The position numbers and the translations under genes were made by a program. Shown piece after piece: positions 34,401-46,400 of a stretch of 64,000 nt of DNA. The DNA lies in the NCBI GenBank assembly GCA_016199985.1, contig JACQFQ010000064.1:1-64000 (forward strand), in the 5' to 3' direction. Below the pieces are notes generated by a model. It was not told the DNA's origin. It did not search any database and worked only from the letters and a program-made list of their open reading frames with translations. This DNA is from Verrucomicrobiota bacterium. GTDB taxonomy: Bacteria; Verrucomicrobiota; Verrucomicrobiia; Limisphaerales; UBA11320. Within the stretch, counting starts at the first letter, position 1; each line of letters begins with the position of its first letter.

Positions 34401-37400
34401 TCAACAACTGCGCGCGCTCCTGATTGATGAGAACGCTGTGCGCTCGGAGGGGCGCGTCGATGCTAAGAACCACCCCGTCCAGGAGCACATCGCTCTTTCC
34501 AAAATCGGCCGCGACGGAATCCGATCGGATCCGCAAGGATTCCAGATACTGCTTGCGCCCTCCCGCGTCATCGATTTCCACTCGAATGGCCTGAAGCCTG
34601 AACCTCTCCAGGCCTTCGCTGTTCGCAAAGCGCACGACCTGATGGCCGTTTCGGATCTCACGATCATTCACGGTCAGCGCATCCACCGCATTAGGACCCG
34701 GATCCATCCGAGTCAGGTTTGTCAGAATGACGTTGTCAAAGGCCGCATCATCATCGTCGATGTTGACGACTGTGTCCTTCTTCCGGGAGTTCTGAGCCTC
34801 CATCTCGATCGAGTATGTATTGGCGCCGCCAGCGTCCACCACCTCCAACTGGCTATCCTCGGCCAGGTCGTGAAGCGAGACCTTGTCGTTCCCTGTCCCC
34901 AGCGTGATTCTCGTCAATAAGACACGCCCCAGGCGGAGATCATCATCGGTTCCAGAGGAGCTGATCTCGATGTTGTTGGCCGAGATATTCGCCGCCAGAT
35001 CGGTGGTGACCCCGCTCAAATCGAGAATCACCTTGCCGTTATGATCGGAAAACTGATCCTGGCCGAAATTCGCGCCAAAGCCATAAATGTCATCGCCCCT
35101 CCCCCCATTCAGGGTGTCGTTACCAGGCCCGCCATCAATCTTGTCCAAGGTATCCGCCTGGCCTATCAGCCGGTCATCTCCTTCCCCGCCGAGGAGAATG
35201 TTCATGGGGGGCTCCTTGCCAAGCACCGGAGCAAAGTTGGGATCGGTGATTTTTCCTGCGGTAAGGCTGTCATCCCCATCGCCGCCTTCCAGAACGACCG
35301 GACGCGTCGCCTCTGACGCGTTCAGGGTGTCGTCCCCGTCGCCGCCGCGTAGGATGCCCCCTCCGCTGCCGGAGGTCAGGCGGTCTTTCCCGGCCCCACC
35401 GTCGAATTCGACATCGACCCCGTTCAAACCGGAGGCCTCGAACACGTCATCGCCTTCCCCGCCGTCAGCGACCACTTTGGTGAAATGACCTTTGTAGGTT
35501 TGGACCCACTTATCCCAGGTGACTTGAATGGACGAGGAATCGCCGGTGATCGTGAAATGTTCCCCGCCATCCTTCGTGTCGAGATACTTTCGGTCTCCGG
35601 CCCGCTTGCCTGTGTTCAGGTAGAGAGTGCCCCCATCGACGGTCGCTAGCTCTGGCTGCACCTTGGGAGCGTTGTATTTGAATTCGGCGATGGTGATATC
35701 GACAATCGTCCAATCTATGATCCGCTTCATCACCTTTCCAATGACGGGAATGGAGATACCGACGTCGACAAAGGCATACAGCTTAAGGAAGATCCTCGCG
35801 TTGACATTGATGAGGTTGAGCAGCCCTCCCTGAGCCCCTTGTCCCGTGTAGTTCCACATCGTGATCAGCTCCGACACATGGATTTTGCCGTCGTCGTTGA
35901 TATCATTAAAATCCAGCCCGGTGCTGAAACCGATCTTTCCCCCAACGCCCGCCTCCACCAGGAGCAACCAAAGCGACGCCTCGATGCCGATCGTCGCCTC
36001 GAAAAACAGTTCATCCTTCTCCTTGCCCAAGCTGATGGATGTGATGTTTCCATCCTTGTCTTTCTTGGCATCCAACGCGAAATCGCCAACGAAGAACCCG
36101 TCGAGCGCCATCCAAGGATTGCCGGTCTCAATCGCCTTGCGCACCCCGGAAGTGTCGTATCCGAAGGAAAGATCAGCCCCGATCTTGAAACCGCCCACGA
36201 CTGATACGTTGATCACAACGGGCCCGATGGTGATAACGGCGATCTGCTGTCGGAAATCCAACCCAAATTGGAGGAGCGGCAACTCATAAGTGAACAGGAT
36301 CGCGTCGCCTCCGGTCAGCAGCTTTGCCCAGTTTCCGATATCTTTGATGTAGGGAACCAAAGTGAAGCCGCTGCGGGCGGTTGAGGAAGCTCCTTTTTGG
36401 GGATCTCTATTGGGCGACTCAGCGCTGGCCCCCTTAGAGATTGTACCGAGCAGTTTGCCAAACGAGCCCAAAGCTTCATCGACGGCGGCGTTGGAGGCCT
36501 TGACATCAGAAGGGTTCCCAGTCCCCAGGCCCATGACGCTGCCCAGAAGGATTTCTCCGTTCTCGCCCAGCATCGCATCCACTTGATTGATGAGATCCAG
36601 CGCTGCTTTGGCCGCCTTAAAGAACTGCGATGGGATCTTGGGTTTTCCCATGATCTCCGCCACCAGATTGATCAAGCCCAGGAGAGTGGGGTCGTCGGGC
36701 AGTAACACGTCGAGGCCATCAATCGGATTCGTCAGGGCGTCAATCAACGGCTTCAGAGGGGATAGGATCTTATTGAGATTATCCGCAATCGGCTTGAGGA
36801 AATCCCTCACGAAGCTTCCCACATCCAAACGCAGGTTTCGCAGTCCTAACTGAGGAGTTTGAAGCCCGTCCCTGAGCGTCCACCCCCAGTTCAGCACGAG
36901 ATCCGCGGCGAGGCGTGGGAAGCCAGTGACCCCATCCAGACTCAGCTCAAGCTTCAGATCCAAGGAGGCATCCAGCCCGAGGTCTACACGGAACACTTTG
37001 TCCAGCGGAGTCGAGAGGATGTGTTCCAGAGTGAGTCGCCCTGTCTTCGTGTCGCCACCCAAGTCTATGTTGATGAAACCGAAAACCCCACTGGGCTGGA
37101 ATCCCGGGGCGCTGGGTTCCCGGTCAACATCGGTCGCTGTGATTTTGAAGAATAGGAGCTTGCCTTCGGCGGAGAATGGCGTGACCTGGGTGTTATCCAG
37201 CGGTTTCCCATCCAGGAAAGCCGAGATCCCCACGCCCAGTTCGGGGATCTTATTCCGCCGTGGATCCGCGTCGTTGGTGTTGAGATAGAAACCATCCTTG
37301 ACGCTGAGCCCGAACCCGAAGTCAAAGTGCCAATCCAGTTGAACTGAAAAGCCCCCGTCTACTTTCAATCCGAAGCCGGGGAGATCGATGTTCAGAGGAA

Positions 37401-40400
37401 TATCCACACCAGTTCCGAACAAGACGCCGCCCAGGCTCATGTCGATCTGAATGGCGTCGGCATCGCTTTCAATCCGTGTCAGGCCGGACGGCAAAGTTCC
37501 CGTGGGCGCGTTCCGGACACGGAACCCGGCGGCATCGAACACGTCTCCCTTCTTGGGAACCGGATCCCCCACTTTCCAGGCGCCCAAAACCTTGCCATCG
37601 ACATCGAACCATCGAACCACGATGTCGTCCTCCTTCCTAATCACCCCATCTCCATTTCGATCCAGGATGATGTTCAGCTTCGATGGGCCGAACACGTCCC
37701 AGATCCCATCACGGAGGAGTTCGATGGTCTTGCCAGGTCCGCTCAGCCGCTTCCGAAGATCCGCCAGGAAGCCTTGGCGAATGTCCCGAATGAATGTCGC
37801 GGCGCTGGCGAGCTTGTCCCCGACCAGCGGAAGTCCCTGGGCAAAGTTGGATCCGAGAACGTCCTGAATGCTTCCCAAAGCGAGGTTGAACCCATCCAGA
37901 ATGAAGCCGGGATCATTGAGGATTTGCAGGAGCCCGAACTTATCTTGGAAAAATTCCCTCAGATCGGGAATCGCGAAGACTGTTGTCGCGGCGGCCGCAC
38001 CCGCGTTCAAAGTCAGGCTCTGATCGCTGCCATTGTCCTTCAGGCCGAGCCGGGCCAGCTGAGACCGAGTTCCTCTGACCTTGAACTTTCCCGAGGCTCC
38101 AAGGATCAGGTTGAGACCAGGAGAACCGTTGGCGGGCGTAGGAAGGTCCTGCCGTGTCGAAACCTCGAGAAGGTCGGCCGCGGTCACATTCTCCACTTTG
38201 ACGTCCGCCAGCGCGGCTTTGATACGCGCGACAAGATCTGACGACCGCTGATCAGAGTCCGTGTCGGCTTTCTTCAGAGTGATGGAGAAGCTGGCCGCCT
38301 GGGTATGAAGCTTGGGTTGCTCTTCCAGGTCGAATGTCAGAGTGACATCAGAGGTGAGGCGCCCGTCTGCTGGCAGGATGTCAGCTGCGATCAACTCGAA
38401 GTTTGGGGCCGTGCCAGCCAATCCCTCGATGAGGCGTCGGAGTCCTTGCGATTTATACACCTCCTGGTTCGTGCCGAATGACAGAGACCCCACGCTCACG
38501 CCCAGAATCTCAAGCGGCAGATCTACGAGGAAGTTTCCGTCCAGCGCAAAATTGAGGCTTCTTGCCAGACTGTCCTGGCCGATAATGAAGCGACCATCGC
38601 GCCGCCCGCTGTTGTCCTCCAGGAACAGTCGAAATGTTGCGGCGTCCGCGCCGTTGTCCAAGGCCACGCGCCCTCCTTCGATCCCAATGTTGACGGGTTT
38701 GATCAGAAGGTTGAGGTCCTTACCTTGGATTTTTGCGCCTAGAGCGACGCGGGTTCCCGTATCATCATCAATCGTCGATGTCTGGTGGTCATCATAGTCG
38801 CGGATGAAAAACTTTAAGCCCGACAGTCCATCTTGCTTCAAACGCGAAAAATCGATTCCCACATCGATCACCGCTTTCGCGAACACCTCAAAGCTGATCA
38901 AACCATTAACATCGAACATACTGCTCAAACCGCCCAATTTGCCAAAGTCAAAGCCGCCGGCGCCGCCCTTGAGCGCGTCCAGGTCCAACGAGAACGGGAA
39001 CATGTCCTGGAACGCGGCCTCCAACGCCAGATGCATGTTCAGGGTCTGCTCACCCGGCTTAAAGTACAGAGCGAACTTCTGTCGGTCCGGAGGCTGTGTA
39101 TTGTCGTCTTTGATCCCCAGCGCATCCTCAATCAGATGTTCCACCTCCTGCACTGCCGCCGCGGGGTTCTTCGCTGCCTTCTCGATCTTCGCCGTCAGAT
39201 CATCCAGGAACGAAAGCACGTCCTTCAGCGATCGGTTAACGATGGGGAGGGTCGCCGTATAGAAGGGCATGGTCGACAGAGCCGCGTCCAGGAACTCGAG
39301 CCCCTCTCGAATCGCATCCAGGATATCGCTCAGGCTCATATCCTTGAAGTTGAACACGTCTCCCAAATTGGGCAGGACGGCAACCACTCGCCCCATCCGG
39401 AGCAGCGCATCAATCTCCGCCTGGGTCTTGTCGCCCTGGATCACGACCTCAAACCCGGAGATCCTGCTGAAGTCGGCGATCCGTATCGACAGCTCCTTCC
39501 CGGCGAGAGCCGCCTCGTCGAGTCCTGGGATAGCGGGCGTCAGGCGGAAATTGTTCAGAAACGCCTGGGCGAACCCGTGGAATTGAAAGTGAAACGCGTC
39601 CAGCAGCCCGCCATTCACCAAGTCTTCAAATGAGAAGCTCCGATCGCCGGTCGTCGTAAGATCGCCGTCCTTGTCCAATGCAGCCGAGGCCTCAGCGAAC
39701 AGATCCACCCCGCCCCCGGCTTTCAGTTGCAAGAAGCCCAGCCGGATAAACGCCTCCAGATTCTTCAGATCCAACGAAGCTCGACCGAAGATGTGGGCGT
39801 TGTTGATCAGGATGGTAAGCCCCTCTTTTCCGGTGGGACCGTCAAAGTCGATGACCCATTCGAATCCGGCTTCGATAGCCACCTTGAGGTCGACTGTCGC
39901 CTTGGTCCCCACCGCGAGGGCGGTCCCGAAATCGAAACCCAGATCGATAGGGAGGTTCTTGATGTTCAGCGGATCCAGCGTGAACCCGCCATGCTCCTTC
40001 GAGGGCGCCGGATCGACGATGGTCCCGTAGGACAGCAAGCCGACTTGCACGAGATCGTAGAGATCGAAGCCACTGAGATCGAGGCTCCCGATTTTCACGC
40101 TGTCCAAGACCAATCCCTGACGAGTCAGCACGTGGTTGGCGATCAGCTGAGTGATATCGTTGATTCCGGCGAGCTTCTGCGCGGCTCCAACCGCTCCCTG
40201 CAACAACGGGCTGAGCAGATCGACGACCGCTATCCGACCTTGGGCATCAACCAAGGTTCGTTGGAAGACAACGGATCCATCTTTCTCGATGGCGCTGATG
40301 AGGTTGAACGGCGCGTTCCCATCGTGGAGCCTGCGCTTGATCAGGTCGACAAGATCGCCGAGGTTCTTAAAGCGGTCCGTCTCCTGCGCGGAGATCGTCA

Positions 40401-43400
40401 GCGTAGTGCGTTGCGTCGGCCCCGGGCCTGTGGCGACCGTGACCTCTATGGAGAGATCTTTCGCCAGGACCCCATTCGCAGGCCAGATCACATCCGCAAT
40501 GACTTCCGAGAATGGGTCTTCGGTGGTGTTGAAAACCGCCTTCTGGAGAGCGGTATTGAGGCTGGTCGTGGTTGCGGGATCGCCCACCATGGCGTTGAGC
40601 AGCGCATCCACGCTGATGGCGTTGAACTCGTTCGAGTGAACAAATCCCGTGCGCATCAACGTTTCGAGTGGAAACCGCCGGACTGACAGCAACGACCTCA
40701 GATCCACGCCGATGGCCAGGGACGGGACGGAGGTGAGCTGGCCATGCGCGTCGCGCAGGACGACTTTGTTGTCTCGCAGGAAGGCCTGATCGACCAACCG
40801 CGACCGGATCAAGTCGTCATAGTCGATCGTGGCCCCGGGCCGCACGTCGCTCTCGCCCACCAAGCCCGCCAGGATCAAGCGCTCAAGGCTGACCTTCACC
40901 TGCTTGCTGGCAAGGAGTTCGCTCAGCCGGAGAGCCGGGCCCACGCCCGCGAGCGCGCCCTTGGGAATGATGCGGAGCTCTTCGAGCTTCGCTACCGCGA
41001 GCGACGGGTCGTTAAAGTCGCCCTTAATCGGATCCACCGTTCCATCAAGCAGGTTCCAATAAGCCAGGTCTCTCAGAGGCGTCAGGGACATGGCCATGAG
41101 ATGGTCCACGAGGGCGGCTTTGTCCGCGAAGCCATCGGCCTGCAGAACACCCAACTCGATCAACTTGGCGAATGTGATTTCCTGGGTGCTGGCCAGATCC
41201 TCCAACGAAAAATCGTCGAAGTTCATTCCGAATCCGACCGGAAGCTTCAGGGTGCGCTGCACCGGGTCATAGACAACTCCAACGTTTTTCGGCAAGACAC
41301 CCGCCCGGATGAACTCTTCGATGAAATCCTGGATGGAGTGGACACGATCGAATTTGATCTTGGAAAGCACCCGGTCGCTGAAGCTGGTCGCAAAGTCCAG
41401 AACCTGCCCGAGAGTCTTGTGAATGAAAGGGATCTCCTGGGTCATGAAGTCGGAACCTGAAAGCTCCGACAGCCAGCTCAACGTGCCTTGAACGATCTGC
41501 ACCAGCTGCCCGATGCTGAAGTTGCTAAAATCGATCAGCTTCTCGAGATTGCTATGAGTGAATTCGGGCTTTGGATTGAATGCGCCGCTGGAGTCAAAGA
41601 GCGCCGCCTTCAGGTTCACCCGTGGAACATCGGTAGTGGAACCGAGACTCGCGCCCCCCACCATGGCGTACAGGGGCAGGCTGATCTCAACGAAGTTGCT
41701 GGGTTGTCCATTCGAGGTCGAGGCGGGGCCGAACTTTACAGGATCCGCAGCCGATGGATCATAGCTAAATCGTGCCCCAACATCTATCGTCACCTCTCCT
41801 TTTTCGAAGTTCTCCTTGCCGACGTCCACCTCAAGCGGTCCAACCGAAGCTTTGACAACCAAGTCCCGGGTCTGGGCGGTCGCCTTGAAGCTAAGATCGT
41901 TGATGACAAACCGTGGCGCCGGGGGATCCTTGCCCCAACCGAATGTCATCTGGGCATCGATCGTCGTCACAACGTGCACTCCGATGGTTGCGTCGCCGTT
42001 CAGGACAAGACCGATGGCCCGGGCCTGCGCGCCCAGATCGAGCCCCAATTGTTTGTTGAACTCCAGGGTCTTTTTGAAAGAGATCTCCACCGACCCCGCA
42101 TCCTTCGTGGCTCCGGCGCCAAGCTTCCAGGTCAATCCACCGCCGCTGCCGCCGAGACGCGGAAGCCAGTTTTCGCTGAGGTACTGGAAAAGTCCCCCTA
42201 TTGTGGGGCTGACCGCAGCAGCAGCGCCCTGGGCGCTCCTGCCGTACGCGTAGTATCCGCTGACGGTGGCGGTGAACGCGAAACCCTGCTTCGAGATCAG
42301 CGCAATCAGGTCGTTGGCGGTGGTCTGTCCGTTCACAACGGTGAGAAGCAGGGTTTTCGTGCTGCTATTATAGGTCGCCGTCGCCGTCGCAGTCGTTGAG
42401 CTATCGACCTCAATCGTCACATCGTTAAACTCCGCTCCGTTCGAAGAAGCGACGAAGCGGATCCCATTCAGGGCCCCGGGCACATCCAGGATGGCGCTCG
42501 CTGTGGACCCCGAGTCGCCTCCGCTAGTTCGCACTTTGAAGCCAGCCAGGTCTGTTTGCGTTTCAGTCATCACGCCGCCGCCGAATAGATCAGCCCCGGC
42601 GCCCGGAGCCGGCGTGCCCAAGGGGATGGTGTAATCCCGAACGAATGAGGAGTAATTCAGATACGGTTGGAGATAGTGTTTGATGTAATCCCCGATGCGA
42701 AGAAGCTCCTGAGCTCCGAGCAAGCTCGCTAAAGTAGTATCCGTGCCTAGCAGGCCTTGATTGAGGATGGGGTTGCCAGCCGTCAGCAGTTTGCCGTGGA
42801 CATCATACGTCGCCAAAAGATCCCCGCGGGCTGAAATGATCTTGTCCGCAAGCTTGTCCAACCCGAGGAAGGCCAGATCGGTGAAAACTCCGCTGATCTC
42901 CCTCAGGTCCGGGACAAAGCCAGGGTCGAGCTTCCCATCATAGAAGTCAGTGTCTCCAAAGCGAAGACTACCTAAGGGGACGCCATTCCCTCCGGTCTTG
43001 AGCTGCAGAGGGAGGTAGACATCGATCGAGTTGTGGATCGGATTGCCATTGGCCCCTTGGCGGAGGTCGAATTTCGGGCCGTTGCTTTCAGTGTACGAGA
43101 ACCGAGCCCCCAATTGGAGATCCACAAGCCCCTGCCCGGCTGTCGTGACTCCGACCGAGATGCCCAAGGGGCCGTTCAGCGTCAAACCTAGGTTCACATC
43201 CTTCGCCTGCGCCCTTCCAGTCAGATAGAGCTCATTCAAGTTGAAGGTTTCAGTGCCGCCCTTGAGATCGACTTTGATGTCGAAATTCAATCCACCGCTC
43301 ACCGCGAACTTCAGGAGCGCCGTCCCGTCCAGAGTTGCGCTGATTCCCCCCAGGTCGGCGCTCAGGGCGCCGCCGAAAGCCATCGAACGCTCGAACGCAA

Positions 43401-46400
43401 AACCTCCCAGGAAGCTCATGGTGAGAATATCCCCGTTCGCCACAAAGCTCAGAGGCCCGGCGCTCAGGTTCACGCCTGGCAGCGTCGGCACCCAATGATC
43501 CCGCAGAAAGGCTCCCAACCCACGCCACACATCTCCCAACGAAACGTCTCCGTTCGCCACTGAACCAGATCCCTCTTGAACAGCAACGGATTCCCCTTTC
43601 GTCACTCCCTTCAGCGCTGTGATCCCCACCTGAGCAGGGGCCACGTTCTTTCTGCCAAACTTTCGCCCGTAGAACGTCAATTTGAAATCGCCCGCGGCTC
43701 CATCCACCGCAATCTGCGAGGCTCCCACCGCGGCATCGATCGCCGCTTGAAGAGTGTCACGATTCGCGTTGTAGGAAATCTTGGAAACGGCAGTGACACT
43801 CTGTGTCTTGGGGTCTGTGATCTGCAAATCGAATGTCCCGGCCGTCGCAGCCCCGCTGAACTGAACACGTTGAATCTCATTGACCCCTCCCACCCAAGGC
43901 ACGGTGTTCAAGTAGGCGTGGATGTACGTATCAATGTCCAGATAAGCCTCGATGCCCGTCTTTGTGGCGATGTCTTTGAGCCCGTTGCTGTGGGCGCCTG
44001 GATTAGGATCGTCGAAGACTTGCGCCAAACTCTCCTCATGACCAGGGCCACTGCCAGTCCACGGGATCTTGGTGTCGAGGAATCCGGAGTCGAGCAGCTG
44101 AAGTTTTAGTCCAGCGACCTTCGCCGACAGTTCATCGAGCAAAGTCCGAATCTTGCTATCCACAAGATTCCCAAGCGAGTCCACGAGACTGGGAAGATCG
44201 AACACGACGGGTGAATCGTGCCCGGCTTGATCTGACTTGATCAGGTGCAGAAACAGCTCAGTCAGCCCGCGATTTGCCTTCTGGCCGCCAGCGACCGGGA
44301 CCTGCATATAAACGGGGTTAGACCTGATGCGCAGAGGCCTTTGAGAGAGATCGGCGCTTCCGTAGACGATCGCGTCGCCGGTAAGACGGATCTCTTCGCC
44401 AAAAACATTCAAGGCCAGGGGGAGAAAAAGATCGAACCCCCCATTGACCCCGTTGAACTGCACGTTGTCCAAAAGCCTTTCGTTGAACCGGAACAGTCCG
44501 TCATCGACGACGCCCGGCTGAGGACTCTGATCAAGCACAAAGGAAAGGTTCACGAAGTCGGAATGATCCGTGCGATCCGCCAACTCGGGATTTGTCGAAG
44601 CGTCGCCATCCCGATCGATCGTGAATGCGGCGTCATAGGGCGTGGCATCCAGCTGACCATCGCCGTTCAGATCGAACTTCGCTCCATTCACTGTCTTGAC
44701 GCCGAACTTGTCCAGGATCTGAAAACTCAGGTTCAGCGGCTTCGCCAACACCTTGAATCCAGCATCCACACGCGTCCCCTGCCGCAGACTGTCATTCCAG
44801 TCGAAGAGGAAAAAGCGGCCGGCTGTTCGTCGTTGCTCATCAAAGCCCAGGTCCACCCCAGCCTCAAGACGCACACTGGCATACGCCCTCAAATTGACAT
44901 TCCCGGCCAAATCCAGCTGCGCCAGATTACTCACACTGCCCCAGCCGGCGAAATTCACTCCGGTAGAGAGGTTTTTCAGCGCCTCAAGGTTCAGCTGGAA
45001 GGGAAGGTTCAAGTCCACATCGGGGGCTTCCAGGAACAGGCGCATGCGCAATACGCTCCCTTGCATCCAAACTTTGAAAGTCTTGGTGTCCGTCTGAATG
45101 TCCACGCCCAGAAGATCCAGAAGCACTCCGATCAATTTCTGGATGTCGTTCGTGGGCTCCATCGCCATGCGCAGCACCCAATCGATCCCGTCATCCAATT
45201 TCAGAACAAACTGGATCACGTCTCCCAGCGAGATATTCAGGCCGGGGATCTTGATCCCCTTGGCGGCCTCATAGAGAGGCGAGTTGGGATCCGTCACCCA
45301 GAAGGGCAAATTGCTAAACGCCTGACGAATATAATCCCGAGCATGGAGCAACAGCGTGACCAAGTCATCCAGATGGAGCTTCTTCGCTATCTGGAAAATC
45401 CCCGGCACATTCTGGAACGTGAGAGTGATGTAGTTGGAGGCTGTCTTGGGTCGGCTGAGGTCCGAAACTTGGAAGAGCAACGCGGCGCTGTGGGCCACAG
45501 GAATGCCCCCGATTCCGGTGTTGATCTTGATGCCGCGGAGGACCGCGTTTGCGTGGCTCAGCGGGTCGATCTCAGGCTTCTCCAGGTCTCTCATCTTTCC
45601 GAGAATGAAGTCGCCCAAAAGGAACCGGCGAGTCGCCCCCGAGTAGGTCAGTCGAGCCACAATCTCCACGCTCACCTTGCTTTCCAATCCAGAGACATCC
45701 GCCAGAGTAACTCCCACAAAGCCCAAACGAGCCTTCACATCGAGGTCGGTCTCAACGAACGAGATTGTCCCCACCAAAGTCGGATCGTTGATATACCACA
45801 CAGCCGGATTACCAGAATTGCCGGATGGCTGGACGCTGAGAACGACCTCAAACTCGAAGCTCCCCGAAACCGATGCGCGAAGATCGGCGAATGCGTCCGT
45901 CTTCAGGCCTACAAGGTCAAGGCCATAGTCCCCCGCCAGAGTGATGGGAAGCTTGCTCAGACCGAAGAAGTCGACGTTATGGCCGTCCAGATCCTTCTCG
46001 TCGACAAGGTTCAGCTGCATCAAATCGATGAGAGCGATCAACGGGCCTTCCCCATGCTGAACAAACTGTCGGTTCAGCACGTCGTCAAGATCTACAGTCC
46101 CTAGGGCATCGACCAGCCCTAGCCCCGACAGACGCTGCTGATCGACTGCGCTGATCTGCAACTCAACCACGCGCTTGCGGCCGAGGTCCTTTAGATCTGA
46201 GCGCTTCAGCAATCCCGAGGCGACAAGCTCGTACAAGGCCTTCTGCCGTACGCCCGTCACCGAGAGGTTGAGAAGGGCGGCCACAAGGATGTCGCCCTTG
46301 CCGTCAGCAACAGACGTCAATTGGGTTCTCGTGTATGGCGTTAAGCGCAAAAGGTCGGCCATCGCGATGGTCACGTCGCTCTTGAAGTCCTGCCCGGTGA

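Larger units (their letters stand above)
35020..39290 (-). other. Module A, copy 2 (with an LLGL insert, ends in RTX block)
   Basis: Landmarks in the same order as copy 1: LPIVNRSLKDVLSF; GTRVALGAKIQGKDL; LPLVGDKLASAATF; GFYLNTND; VGSFVRDFLKPIADNL; YIKDIGNWAKLLTGGDA; DGKIHVSELITMWNY; RTX. It is about 490 bases longer than copy 1, mostly explained by one LLGL unit at 38020-38400. It also has EF-hand-like loops (DRNGDGVIRKED near 37650; DINDDGKIHVSEL near 35890) that copy 1 lacks or keeps in eroded form. Confidence 0.75.

Noticed and set aside
33580..34920. Plus-strand frame of 446 codons (also 16768-18117, 8392-9468 and 17318-18253)
   Set aside because: Same reason: shadow of the giant frame, no recognisable domain, no ribosome binding site logic.
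44245..46104. Long plus-strand frame of 619 codons opposite the giant gene
   Set aside because: It is antisense to a coherent minus-strand protein and its translation is basic, His/Arg/Gln-rich and without domains, as expected for the complement of a GC-rich repetitive coding sequence.
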